From positions 1 through 48,790 of the forward strand of contig NZ_JAQGJT010000125.1 in NCBI RefSeq assembly GCF_028290495.1: DNA of 48,790 nt. The letters are read 5' to 3'. This DNA is from Tardiphaga sp. GTDB taxonomy: Bacteria; Pseudomonadota; Alphaproteobacteria; Rhizobiales; Xanthobacteraceae. Both the position numbers and the translations under genes were made by a program. Within the stretch, counting starts at the first letter, position 1. Each line of letters begins with the position of its first letter. The notes below the pieces were generated by a model that saw only the letters and a list, made by a program, of their open reading frames with translations, did not search any database and was not told where the DNA came from. Positions 1 through 8,212 of this stretch are shown here, piece after piece.

Positions 1-407
1 ACGGGATCGTCGGTGCGCTCGCCGGGCTCGGACTTCTTGGTCTCGGTGACGGCCTTCTGGGTGACCTCGACGAGTTCGTTGTCGGGTTCTTCCTCGGCCT
101 CTTCCTTGGTCTCTTCCTCGTCGGAATCCGCGTCGTCGGATTCCGACACGTTGATGCCCATTTCGGAGAGCATCGACATGATGTCTTCGATCTGTTCAGG
201 AGAGGTGGTATCCGACGGCAGGACGTCATTGAGCTGATCGAAGGTCACGAAGCCGCGCTTCTTGGCCTGCTTGATCATCTTTTTGACAGCGGCATCCGAC
301 AGGTCAAGCAACGGCGACGGTGCGTCCGGGGCGTCCTTCTCCGGAGCGTCGGCCTTGTCGTCTTTTTCCTTGTCTTTAACCTGCAGCGTCTTTGCCTTGG
401 TGGCCAT
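1..407 (-). CDS. rpoD: RNA polymerase primary sigma factor RpoD, N-terminal part (cut by window edge)
   Basis: Only the first 135 or so residues are present. The product begins MATKAKTLQVKDKEKDDKA and continues into a sigma region 1.1-like segment with the pattern KKMIKQAKKRGFVTFDQLND, then an acidic stretch rich in Glu, Asp and Ser. Region 1.1 keeps free primary sigma factor off promoter DNA. The start is supported by an AGGAGC Shine-Dalgarno sequence five bases before the ATG. The gene follows dnaG on the same strand, the usual dnaG-rpoD order. All DNA-binding regions (2 to 4) lie outside the window, so the call rests on the N-terminus and the synteny. Confidence 0.88.
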   Translation of the reverse strand, partial: MATKAKTLQVKDKEKDDKADAPEKDAPDAPSPLLDLSDAAVKKMIKQAKKRGFVTFDQLNDVLPSDTTSPEQIEDIMSMLSEMGINVSESDDADSDEEETKEEAEEEPDNELVEVTQKAVTETKKSEPGERTDDP

Positions 408-639
408 TCAATGCTCCTGAAACGCGATCACGCTGGGGGCGTTGCCGCCCCGCTTTGAATCATTTATCCGCTCGACGCGGAAAGGGCGGCGCTGGACTTC
501 GCCACCCTCGAATTGGTCTTTACGGTTGCCGCACTTAAGCTAAAGAGCCTTAAGCTCCGATTAACCCTGTTTTTGCAGCCAAACCATGGGCTTGGCGAGT
601 CTTTTCGCGGTTTCGCCGAGGCTGTCCGCAGCAAACACG

Positions 640-2694
640 TCATGTACTGCGCTGGAACCTGCCGGATGATTCGCCGAACCCCTCGATCAGCGCCTCAATA
701 CCGTCCACCTCGGCCAGCCGGGCCTTGACGTCGCGCAGCCAGCCGTAATTTGTTTCCGAGGCCTCTTCTCCAAGAGCCAGTTCGGCATCTTTAAGTTCTC
801 TAAGTAAGGAGTGCCACTGGCGATGCAAGGCAACCAGCTGAATCCAGGTCGAAAGAACGTCCTCGCGCGCCGCCCCAGGCTGCGCCGCCCACACGTCCTT
901 GGTCGTAATGGCCCGCTCAACATGTTGCAATTGTTCGCTAAATCCAGCCTTAACGAGGTCTGAACGCATTTGCTCGCTTTGCTCTTCTTCGTCGCCGTGA
1001 TGATGCTCATGGGCAAAGCAGGCGATGATCCCGGCGCGCAGCCGGTGCATTTCGGGGTGCGCCAGCTCCAAAGCGGCAACTTCCTCGAGCTTGTCGTGCA
1101 GCAGCCAGGGGTGATTGATCAGCGACTGCACGATCAGGGCCTCGCGGCGCGAGATGGCGCTGCGCTGGCCGCGCATGATCGAGGAGTTCGCCAGTTGCGG
1201 TGACACCACCTGGTAGGGCGAGCGGTTGATGGTCTGGCTGCCGGCCGAGGCCGAAGAGCGCCCGCGCGGCTCGATCCGGCCGGCAGCACCCGGCGTGAAG
1301 GTGCGGGCCGCACCCGGGCGGCCGAATCCGCCACCGGCCTTGGCGCCGAAGCCGCCAAACCCGCCTGCTCCGCCTGCCCTGCCGCCGCCGAACCCACCGC
1401 CCGCGCCGAAGCCACGGCCGGCATTGGGATTGAACGTGGCGCGCAGCCGCTCGGCGAGGTCCTGGCGGTAGTATTTCTTGACGACCTCGTCGCGAATGCC
1501 GTTGGCGAGCTCGTTGATCCGCGCCTCCAGCGCCGCGCGGCGTTCCGGCGTGGCGAAGTCGCCGCCCTCGATGGCGCGCGCCCAGAGCAGGTCGGACAGC
1601 GATCTGGCAGCGCCAATAACTTCCTCCACGGCGATACGGCCGCCGGAGCGGGCGAGATCGTCGGGGTCCTGGCCCTCCGGCTGCAACTCAAAGCGCAGGC
1701 TCTTGCCGGGCTTGAGATGCGGCAGCGCCAGCTCGGCGGCACGCCACGCCGCCTTCTGCCCGGCCTTGTCGCCGTCGAAGCACAGGATCGGCTCGTCGGC
1801 CATCTTCCAGATCAGTTGCAGCTGGTTCTCGGTCAAGGCGGTGCCGAGCGGCGCCACCGAGGCCGCAAAACCGACGCCGACCATCGCAATGACGTCGACA
1901 TAGCCCTCGACCACGACCAGCGTCGCGCCGTTATGCGCGGCGGTGCGCGCGGTCGGGAAATTGTAGAGGTTGTCGCCCTTGTGGAAGAGTGGTGTTTCCG
2001 GCGAGTTCAGGTACTTGGCCGGCACGTCCTTTTCCAGCGCCCGGCCGCCGAACGCGATCACCCGGCCGCGCAGGTCGGTGATCGGGAACATCACGCGGTC
2101 GCGGAAGCGGTCGAACGGCACCGGAATGTCGTCGCCGGCGATCAAGAGCCCGGCCTCGATCATGTCCGGCACGGGAGTGCCGGCAGCGCCGAGATATTCC
2201 TTCAGCGCAAACTTCTCGCCGGGCGCATAGCCCATCTTGAACTGCAACTGCACGGTCGGCGAAATCTGCCGGTCAGCGAGATAGCCGCGCGCCTTGGCGC
2301 CGGTGCGCGAGGTCAGTTGTTCGGCGAAGAATTTGGCGGCGAGGTCCATGACGTCATAGAGCGTCTTGCGGCGCTCGGCGTGGCGCGCGGCATCCGGCGT
2401 CGCCGCCGGCAGCGCCACGCCGGCCATCTGCGCCAGCCGCTCGACCGCCTCCGGAAAGCTGCAGCCATCGGTCTCCATCAGGAAGCTGATGATGTCGCCG
2501 TGCTTGCCGCTGGAGAAGTCGTGATAAAACCCCTTCTCGTCATTGACGAAGAACGACGGCGACTTCTCCTGCTGGAACGGCGACAGCCCCTTCCACTCCC
2601 GGCCGGCCTTCTTCAACTTGACGCGCTTGCTCACGACCTCCGAGACGGGAAGCCGGGCGCGCAGATCGTCGAGAAATTGAGGCGTGAAGCGCAT
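640..2694 (-). CDS. dnaG: DNA primase DnaG, with zinc ligands replaced
   Basis: DnaG makes RNA primers at the replication fork. The 684-residue product has an N-terminal CHC2-type fold (about 1-100), a catalytic core, a TOPRIM domain with the acidic residues E263 in EGYVDV and D307/D309 in FDGDKAG, a Gly-rich stretch at about 425-462 and a C-terminal region that should contact the DnaB helicase. The zinc ligands of the classical motif are missing: S38, Q41, D59 and S62 stand where E. coli has C40, H43, C61 and C64. The fold around them (EKSPSFFVND, YHDFSSGKHGD) is well kept. The Gly-rich linker is also unusual. The gene lies 232 bp upstream of rpoD, and the two are probably co-transcribed. 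Confidence 0.95.
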   Translation of the reverse strand: MRFTPQFLDDLRARLPVSEVVSKRVKLKKAGREWKGLSPFQQEKSPSFFVNDEKGFYHDFSSGKHGDIISFLMETDGCSFPEAVERLAQMAGVALPAATPDAARHAERRKTLYDVMDLAAKFFAEQLTSRTGAKARGYLADRQISPTVQLQFKMGYAPGEKFALKEYLGAAGTPVPDMIEAGLLIAGDDIPVPFDRFRDRVMFPITDLRGRVIAFGGRALEKDVPAKYLNSPETPLFHKGDNLYNFPTARTAAHNGATLVVVEGYVDVIAMVGVGFAASVAPLGTALTENQLQLIWKMADEPILCFDGDKAGQKAAWRAAELALPHLKPGKSLRFELQPEGQDPDDLARSGGRIAVEEVIGAARSLSDLLWARAIEGGDFATPERRAALEARINELANGIRDEVVKKYYRQDLAERLRATFNPNAGRGFGAGGGFGGGRAGGAGGFGGFGAKAGGGFGRPGAARTFTPGAAGRIEPRGRSSASAGSQTINRSPYQVVSPQLANSSIMRGQRSAISRREALIVQSLINHPWLLHDKLEEVAALELAHPEMHRLRAGIIACFAHEHHHGDEEEQSEQMRSDLVKAGFSEQLQHVERAITTKDVWAAQPGAAREDVLSTWIQLVALHRQWHSLLRELKDAELALGEEASETNYGWLRDVKARLAEVDGIEALIEGFGESSGRFQRST

Positions 2695-2826
2695 GGGGCT
2701 TTATGGCGTGAGTCGGGGGTGGGAGTCCTGGTGAACGGGATGTGACCAGCCGACCATCGATATAGGTTTTGCCGGGGCAAAAACGAGGGGTCGCAGGTTG
2801 CACCCGCTATTCACAGGGGAACTGCT

Positions 2827-2953
2827 GTCATTCCGGGACGCGCTTCAGTCGGCGAAGCCGGCTGCAGCACGATCCCGGAACCCGGAGATGTTCAGCCAGT
2901 TCGAGCTTCCGGGTGCGCTCGCGGCTGTCCGCCGCTCCCGCCCCGGAATGACG
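2827..2953. repeat. Intergenic palindromic repeat (GTCATTCCGGG type)
   Basis: The 324-bp gap between dnaG and the cyclotransferase-like gene holds an element bounded by inverted GTCATTCCGGG and CCCGGAATGAC arms (2827-2837 and 2942-2952). Its interior is GC-rich and contains further short palindromes. It resembles the mobile palindromic intergenic repeats common in Bradyrhizobium and its relatives. I see no gene in the rest of this gap. Confidence 0.6.
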
Positions 2954-3018
2954 GCGCCAGGTGGCACACGCCATCCGACCCGACTACGGGTGCGTTCAGC
3001 GTGCGCACGAGGGCCGCG

Positions 3019-3420
3019 CTACCGCTCCAGGAACTTCCCCGATGCGATCCGCTTCCGCTCATCCACCGGGCGGTTGTAGATATAGCTCCAGGCCTCGATG
3101 ACGCGGCCGTCCGCCAGCGTCACCGGCAGTTTTTCCCGCAGATACAGCGTCGGCGCCTCATAGCCGGGGCCGACGCTTTCATAGTCGTCGAGCGCGGCGA
3201 GCATTTCGTCGACACGGCGCAGGCGATACACTTCACCGAACACCCGGTCGGCCGCATCGTCCGAGTGCAGCAGGCCGGGATAGTGCGCCACCATGTAGAG
3301 CCGACCGCGGCAGGTCGCTTCGCCGAGAAACTCGGCGCCGGCGGACAGCAGCGTTGACATCGGATGGTCGAAGCCGTGCATCAGGGTGCCGTAAACGAAC
3401 ACGCGGTCCAGAACGTTCAT
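3019..3420 (-). CDS. Gamma-glutamylcyclotransferase (AIG2/GGCT-like) family protein
   Basis: The 133-residue product matches the GGCT fold in size and motifs: FVYGTLMHG near the N-terminus forms the substrate-binding loop, and a later DDYESVGPGYE segment carries the acidic residue that acts as catalytic Glu in this family. Members release 5-oxoproline from gamma-glutamyl amines or peptides, or act on related conjugates. The substrate here cannot be read from sequence. The stop lies in the gap after the repeat, and the ATG is five bases downstream of the transglutaminase-like gene on the same strand. Genes 3019-5141 therefore look like one minus-strand operon devoted to glutamyl or amide chemistry. 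Confidence 0.8.
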   Translation of the reverse strand: MNVLDRVFVYGTLMHGFDHPMSTLLSAGAEFLGEATCRGRLYMVAHYPGLLHSDDAADRVFGEVYRLRRVDEMLAALDDYESVGPGYEAPTLYLREKLPVTLADGRVIEAWSYIYNRPVDERKRIASGKFLER

Positions 3421-3425
3421 GAGAG

Positions 3426-4244
3426 CTACGCCGCCTGATGCTTGATTTCGTCGGAAATGACGAAGAATTTCACCAGGTCCATGCGGCCAAAGCTGGTGGT
3501 CAGCGCCACGTCGGCGGCGTCGCGGCCGGTGCCCATCAGGATGCGGCCGATACGCGGCTTGTTGTGCCGGGCGTCGCAGGTGTACCAGCGGCCCGACAGA
3601 TAGACCTCGAACCAGCCGGAGAAATCCATCACCGAGCCGTCATAGGGAATTCCGATATCGCCCATGTAGCCCGTGCAGTAGCGCGCCGGAATCCCCATGG
3701 AGCGGCAGAAGGTCAGCGCCAGATGCGCGTAATCGCGACAGACTCCGTTGCCCTGCGCGTAGACGTCGTGCGCCGACTTCATCGCATGCGCATGCTCGTA
3801 GCCGAACTTCACGTGGTGATGCACGAAAGCGATGATGGTCTGCACGCGGTCCCAACCGGGCGCGGTGTTGCCGAACAGCGACCAGGCGGTGTCGGTCAGC
3901 TTGTCGGTCTCGCAATAGCGGCTGGCCATCAGATATAGCAGGCATTCGTCGGGCAACTGATCGATCGGCAACTGCTGCGCCGAGGGCACCACCAGATCCG
4001 GCTTGCCGGAATCGCGCACCAGCGTATCGCCGTGGAAGGTGATGCCGCCGGCAGGCGCGACCAATCGGCCGCAGACATTGCCGAAACTGTCGCGATAGTA
4101 GGTGATCGGCACGTCCGGCGTGGTGGTGATGGATTCGGTGCCGACGATATCGCCGTAGCGCGACGGATGGATGCCGAGCATCGTCACCATCGGCGTTGGA
4201 GCCGCCGCCGCGTAGGTGATCTCGAAGCCAACCCTGATTTCCAT
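3426..4244 (-). CDS. Transglutaminase-like (cysteine protease-fold) protein, catalytic His position altered
   Basis: This 272-residue protein has an N-terminal beta domain and a transglutaminase core. The nucleophile is visible as C169 in GNGVCRDYAH, with D224 in CDARHN. Aligned with the neighbouring paralogue, whose His lies in STHAWVQVYL, this protein has S209-G210-W211, so the usual catalytic His is Ser. H227, three residues after D224, is the nearest candidate replacement. The family includes peptidases and amidases of unknown bacterial substrate. The gene starts six bases after the stop of the upstream paralogue and is five bases from the cyclotransferase gene, so the three are probably translated from one message. 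There is no signal peptide, which suggests a cytoplasmic protein. Confidence 0.82.
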   Translation of the reverse strand: MEIRVGFEITYAAAAPTPMVTMLGIHPSRYGDIVGTESITTTPDVPITYYRDSFGNVCGRLVAPAGGITFHGDTLVRDSGKPDLVVPSAQQLPIDQLPDECLLYLMASRYCETDKLTDTAWSLFGNTAPGWDRVQTIIAFVHHHVKFGYEHAHAMKSAHDVYAQGNGVCRDYAHLALTFCRSMGIPARYCTGYMGDIGIPYDGSVMDFSGWFEVYLSGRWYTCDARHNKPRIGRILMGTGRDAADVALTTSFGRMDLVKFFVISDEIKHQAA

Positions 4245-4250
4245 AATACC

Positions 4251-5141
4251 CTAGACCTTTGCCTCTTCGCCGGCGGAGACGACATTGATGCTGACATCCA
4301 TGCCGAGGAAGGCATCAGCCGAACCGAGATAGGTGCCGTGCAGCGGGACCGCCTGGCGCGGATCGCGCGCCACCGCGACGCGAATGAGATCGCGGCTGCC
4401 GACGATGCCGTTGGTCGGATCGAACTCGATCCAGCCCGCGGCGGGAAGATAGACCTGCACCCAGGCATGCGTCGAGCCGCCGCCGACATAACCGTGCTGG
4501 CGGTCGCCGTGGATGAAAAGATAACCCGAGACGAAGCGCGCGGCGATGCCGAGCCGGCGGCAGGCCTCGATCATGAACAATGCGAAATCGCGGCAGGTGC
4601 CGGACTGCGTCTGCAAGGTGTCGAGCGGGTGCTGGGTGCCGTGCTCGTAGCGCTTGCGATATTTGAACTGCTGGCGAATGCCGTGGGTCATGCCGCTGAG
4701 AATGTTGAAGGTCGGCGTCGGGCCTTCGGGATCGAGAAAATCGCGCGCCCAACAAGCGAGTTCGCCATCCGGATCGCCATATTGCGGGCGAATGTATTCC
4801 TGCAGGTCGGGCAGTTCATCGGAGCTGTACATGAAGGGGTAGAAATACGCCTTGTCGTCCGGCGTCAGCGCGAATTCGTCGGCCGGCTTGTGATCGATCG
4901 TCGCCGTCGCATTGAAGGTCAGTTTGCGGGCGCGCTCGTCAAAGGTTGCGATCGCCACCGAATTGCCGAACACATCGTGGATCCAGCGCAGCGACATCGG
5001 CTCCGGCGTGATCTCGAGCTTGCCGCTGAGCATGCGCAGGTCATGACCGTCACTCGGTCGCAGCATGATACGATGCTCGCCGAATGCGACCGGTTGCGCA
5101 TAGCGATATTCGGTCTTGTGATGAATGGTGAGCAGAGGCAT
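4251..5141 (-). CDS. Transglutaminase family protein with intact Cys-His-Asp triad
   Basis: The 296-residue protein has an N-terminal bacterial transglutaminase-like domain (about 1-130; begins MPLLTIHHKTEYRY) and a catalytic core with C183 in SGTCRDFA, H225 in STHAWVQV and D241 in EFDPTNG. These are the expected triad residues in the expected order. Such proteins cleave or form isopeptide bonds, but substrates in alphaproteobacteria are mostly unknown. In many relatives the gene sits with alpha-E and circularly permuted ATP-grasp genes. None is present in this window. It is the first gene of the minus-strand set 3019-5141 and is divergent from the formylglutamate amidohydrolase-like gene. 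Confidence 0.88.
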   Translation of the reverse strand: MPLLTIHHKTEYRYAQPVAFGEHRIMLRPSDGHDLRMLSGKLEITPEPMSLRWIHDVFGNSVAIATFDERARKLTFNATATIDHKPADEFALTPDDKAYFYPFMYSSDELPDLQEYIRPQYGDPDGELACWARDFLDPEGPTPTFNILSGMTHGIRQQFKYRKRYEHGTQHPLDTLQTQSGTCRDFALFMIEACRRLGIAARFVSGYLFIHGDRQHGYVGGGSTHAWVQVYLPAAGWIEFDPTNGIVGSRDLIRVAVARDPRQAVPLHGTYLGSADAFLGMDVSINVVSAGEEAKV

Positions 5142-5246
5142 CGTCGCTTCAATCTTGCCGTGACTTTGTACAGGAAATCTATACCGGTCGCTGCTGATTG
5201 ACAGGCCGGAATGCTGCCTCGTTAGGCAATGACAGGGGAAAACGCT

Positions 5247-6044
5247 TTGAACAGCGTCAGTGACACAACTCTACGCCTCGCACCTCAGGATGTTCCGCCC
5301 GTGCTGGAACAAGCCATCGCCGGCCAATCGCCGTTCCTGCTGACCTGCGACCATTACGGCCGGCTGATCCCGGCGATGCTTGGCGATCTCGGCCTGCCGG
5401 AGAGCGAGCGCAAGCAGCACATCGGCTGGGACATCGGCATCGCGGGCGTCGCCGAGCGGATGTCGGCGGCGCTGGACGCGCATCTGGTGGCGCAGCGCTA
5501 TTCGCGGCTGGTGATCGACTGCAACCGGCCGCCGGAGGCCGTGAGCTCGATTCCGCTGATCAGCGAAGCCACCACCGTGCCCGGCAATAATGGCCTGAGC
5601 CGTGACGCCGCCGAAAGCCGACGCCGGCTGATCTTCGATCCCTACCACCAGCGCATCGACGACGTGATCGACGCCCGGCTGCGCGCGGGACGCCCGACCG
5701 TGCTGGTGTCGCTGCACAGCTTCACGCCTGTTTATGCCGGAGTCAGCAGGCCCTGGCACATCGGCACGCTGTACCAACACGACACCCGCCTGCCGCCGCT
5801 GCTGTTGCAGGCGCTGCGCGCGGAGCCGGATCTGGTGGTCGGCGATAACGAGCCCTATGCGGTCTCCGACGCCACCGACTACACCATCCCGGTGCACGGC
5901 GAACGTCGCGGGCTGATGAACACCGGCATCGAGATCCGCCAGGACCTGATCTCGGACCCCGCAGGCGAGACACAATGGGCCGAGCGCCTGACGCGGGTGT
6001 TTGTAGGGATCGAAGCGACGCTGAAGGCAAGAGGGTTGATTTAG
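5247..6044 (+). CDS. N-formylglutamate amidohydrolase (FGase) family protein
   Basis: The product (265 residues from TTG, 271 from the upstream ATG at 5229) has FGase-family motifs: LLTCDHYGRLIP near the N-terminus, LVIDCNRPP, VSLHSFTPV and the C-terminal IPVHGERRGLMNTGIEIRQD. These supply the metal-binding and substrate-binding positions. The best-known members hydrolyse N-formyl-L-glutamate in histidine breakdown, but many paralogues have other amide substrates and no hut genes are visible here. Start choice: AGGGGA lies seven to eight bases before TTG 5247, while ATG 5229 has no clear Shine-Dalgarno. I favour TTG, without certainty. A TTGACA at 5198-5203 could be a -35 element. Confidence 0.85.
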   Translation: MNSVSDTTLRLAPQDVPPVLEQAIAGQSPFLLTCDHYGRLIPAMLGDLGLPESERKQHIGWDIGIAGVAERMSAALDAHLVAQRYSRLVIDCNRPPEAVSSIPLISEATTVPGNNGLSRDAAESRRRLIFDPYHQRIDDVIDARLRAGRPTVLVSLHSFTPVYAGVSRPWHIGTLYQHDTRLPPLLLQALRAEPDLVVGDNEPYAVSDATDYTIPVHGERRGLMNTGIEIRQDLISDPAGETQWAERLTRVFVGIEATLKARGLI

Positions 6045-6064
6045 CCGAGAGCAGCAGCGGCACC

Positions 6065-7039
6065 CTACCCGTGCGTGGCGACATAGGCCGATGCGATAAC
6101 AAAACCCAGCGCGACCGCCCACAGAAACCAGGCGGCGCCGCCGCCCGGGCCGATGGTGGAATCGGATGGATTGTCCGGATTGACGAACACCTTCACCGCC
6201 GCGCCGTTCTGGTAGTCCATCCCGAACAGCCGCATCTGCCAGCGCGGCGGCGACGGGTTGCTGGTGCTGATGCTGCCGGCATTGCCGCTGTAGGCGATAT
6301 GGTTGAAACGATAGCTGTAGGCCACTTTCCGCTCGTGCATCATCGGCCCCGAGCGGCCGGTGTCGCTGTCGGCGCCGCGATAGGTTTCGACGCCAGACAG
6401 CTTGATGACGCCGGGCACCACCGGCCAGCGCCGCGCCATCGATGCCTGGCGGTGTAGCGCCAGCCCGAACAGCGCGATGAAGAATCCGAAGGCGCCGAGC
6501 GCCATCACCAGCGGCGAGAGCTTGGGATCGGCAAGATGCGCCGCGACAAAATCCGCGATGCGCTTGCCGCCGATGGCGCCGCCGAACACCACGGCCAGCA
6601 CGATCACCGTAGCAATGCCGAGACAGCCGCCGATGCCCTTCGGCATCTCGCGCTCCAGCACGGCGTCGCGCGGCTGCCGCGGATTGTAGAACACCGTCAC
6701 GGCGGTCCCGACCGGATAGCGCGCGATGGTTTCCGCCACGTCGACATTGCCGCGGTTCTCGCCGATCTCGACGCGGTTGTTGCGCAGCTTCTGTCCGCTC
6801 ACGGTGTATTCGTAGACAATGTTCGCGAAATTGCGCTGCTCGACGCCCTGTCGGTCGTCGCGGTTGTCATCGATCACCTTGACGTCACGCACTTCCGATG
6901 TGGAGACCACCACCGTGCCCGGTGTCGACGGCCAGTCGCGGGCGGCACGGACCTGAAGATATTTGTAGCCCGCGGCGACCAGGATCAGGCCGAACGGCGC
7001 CAGCGCCATCGCATAGACGAACCACGGGATGTCGGGCAA
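6065..7039 (-). CDS. DUF3592 family membrane protein, two copies of the domain
   Basis: The 324-residue protein has a hydrophobic segment near the N-terminus (about 6-25), a central hydrophobic pair (about 135-200) and one at the C-terminus (about 300-320). Two extramembrane domains each begin with a WP...PGTV or WPVVPGVI segment and end with a TVFYNPRQPRDA or KVFVNPDNPSDS segment, the hallmark of DUF3592. So the domain is present in tandem. The function of the family is unknown. The gene is convergent with the FGase-like gene (20 bp apart) and points the same way as the LysE-type gene, but 80 bp separate those two. Confidence 0.75.
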   Translation of the reverse strand: MPDIPWFVYAMALAPFGLILVAAGYKYLQVRAARDWPSTPGTVVVSTSEVRDVKVIDDNRDDRQGVEQRNFANIVYEYTVSGQKLRNNRVEIGENRGNVDVAETIARYPVGTAVTVFYNPRQPRDAVLEREMPKGIGGCLGIATVIVLAVVFGGAIGGKRIADFVAAHLADPKLSPLVMALGAFGFFIALFGLALHRQASMARRWPVVPGVIKLSGVETYRGADSDTGRSGPMMHERKVAYSYRFNHIAYSGNAGSISTSNPSPPRWQMRLFGMDYQNGAAVKVFVNPDNPSDSTIGPGGGAAWFLWAVALGFVIASAYVATHG

Positions 7040-7119
7040 AGGCGTTCCTCATGTCGGCCGGCGCCGATCGACGCCTGATCGATTGGACGCCGCGACAGCG
7101 GGGTCGGTTCAATCCGCGC

Positions 7120-7731
7120 TCAACGCGCCCGGGTCAGCGCTAGCCAGACGCCGCCGCCGATCATGAAACCGCCGGAGGCGCGCGACAGCAATCGCGTGCG
7201 CCGCGCCGAAAAGAATTTTCGCGCCCGGCCCGCGGCGACCGCATAGACCGCGTCGGTGACCGCCGCGGTGGCCATGAAGGTCAAGCCGAGGATCGCCACC
7301 TGCGAGAAGTGATCCTTCTCCATATCGACGAATTGCGGGATGAAGGCGCCGAAGAACACCAGCACCTTCGGATTGCTCAGCAGCACCACAAAACCCTGCA
7401 GGAAGAAACCGCCGCGCGGCGGCGCCGCTTCGGTGTCGATGCCTTCGACCGGCGTGCGGATCAACCTGATGCCGAGCCACACCAGATAGGCCGCGCCGGC
7501 GAAGCGCACCCAGTCGAACCAGTAGCCCATGGTGGCCATCAGGGTGGTGAGGCCGAGTGCGACGATGCCGATGACGATGGCCAGCCCGGCTTGCGTGCCG
7601 GCGATGGTGATCAGCGCGGCGCGGGTGCCGTAGCGCAGGCCGCTGGCGATCACCAGCGTGACGTTCGGCCCGGGAATCAGCGCCAGCACCACGCAGGCGG
7701 CGAGGAAGGGGAGATAGAGCTGAAGCGACAT
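7120..7731 (-). CDS. LysE/RhtB-family amino acid exporter
   Basis: The 203-residue protein is the usual length for the family and has about six membrane segments. The family motif ALIPGPNVTLVIASG near residue 20 is clear, followed by GTRAALITIAGTQAG. These inner-membrane proteins export amino acids or their analogues; the substrate cannot be predicted from sequence. I start at the ATG giving MSLQLYLPFLAACV, because a GGAG sequence precedes it and the hydrophobic segment begins directly. A longer frame reading upstream lacks these features. The gene is divergent from the ArsR gene, with about 165 bp between their starts. Confidence 0.88.
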   Translation of the reverse strand: MSLQLYLPFLAACVVLALIPGPNVTLVIASGLRYGTRAALITIAGTQAGLAIVIGIVALGLTTLMATMGYWFDWVRFAGAAYLVWLGIRLIRTPVEGIDTEAAPPRGGFFLQGFVVLLSNPKVLVFFGAFIPQFVDMEKDHFSQVAILGLTFMATAAVTDAVYAVAAGRARKFFSARRTRLLSRASGGFMIGGGVWLALTRAR

Positions 7732-7860
7732 GACCGGGCTCCGGCGATTTTGTGACGCGCGATCTATGCACGATCGCAATGACGATGAAAGCGGCGAACG
7801 TGGCCGGGAGGATCGAACGTTTCCAGGGCGCTACACAAGGGAGAGGGAAGAATCTCTCGC

Positions 7861-7897
7861 TTGACATGCAACCATTTGGTTGCCTATTATCAAATCC
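7861..7897 (+). promoter_or_regulatory. ArsR-operon promoter with operator palindrome inside the spacer
   Basis: TTGACA (7861-7866) and TATTAT (7885-7890) are separated by 18 bases and form a near-consensus sigma-70 promoter. The spacer contains the perfect inverted repeat GCAACC-ATTT-GGTTGC (7868-7883). A dimeric ArsR protein bound there would block polymerase. The ATG of the ArsR gene starts eight bases after the -10 box, where transcription should begin, so the mRNA is probably leaderless. No Shine-Dalgarno is available, which agrees with this. Confidence 0.75.
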
Positions 7898-8212
7898 ATG
7901 GATGAGGTCTTCAAGGCGCTGGCGGATGTTTCGAGGCGGTCATTGCTGGACAGCCTTCATGCCAGGAACGGTCAGACGTTGAACGAACTCTGCGACGGCC
8001 TCGCGATGTCGCGACAGGCGGTGACCAAGCATCTGGCGATCCTGGAGGCCGCCAACCTCGTCGCCACGCTGAAGCACGGCCGGGAGAAGCTGCACTACCT
8101 CAACCCGGTGCCGATCCATGAGATCGGAGACCGCTGGATCAACAAATTCGAGCACGGCAAGCTCGCCGCGCTCAGCACATTGAAACGTCAACTGGAGAAG
8201 CGTGATGAGTAA
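7898..8212 (+). CDS. ArsR-family winged-helix transcriptional regulator, no metal-site cysteines
   Basis: The 104-residue protein has a winged helix-turn-helix with recognition helix region MSRQAVTKHLAILEAANLV and a wing of the type HGREKLHYLNP. The CxC metal site of arsenic or cadmium sensors is absent, so it belongs to the group found next to AHSA1 genes rather than to the metal sensors. An in-frame TTG at 7880 lies inside the operator and the -10 region, so I reject it as a start. The ATG at 7898 coincides with the predicted transcription start. It overlaps the next gene by eight bases, giving tight translational coupling. Autorepression through the spacer palindrome is likely. Confidence 0.9.
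   Translation: MDEVFKALADVSRRSLLDSLHARNGQTLNELCDGLAMSRQAVTKHLAILEAANLVATLKHGREKLHYLNPVPIHEIGDRWINKFEHGKLAALSTLKRQLEKRDE

Noticed and set aside
1226..1471. Pro/Ala-rich plus-strand reading frame inside dnaG
   Set aside because: It is the reverse reading of the Gly-rich linker of the primase and has no independent support.
7880..7897. TTG start for the ArsR gene, 18 bases upstream of the ATG
   Set aside because: It lies within the operator and upstream of the predicted transcription start, so it would not be in the mRNA.
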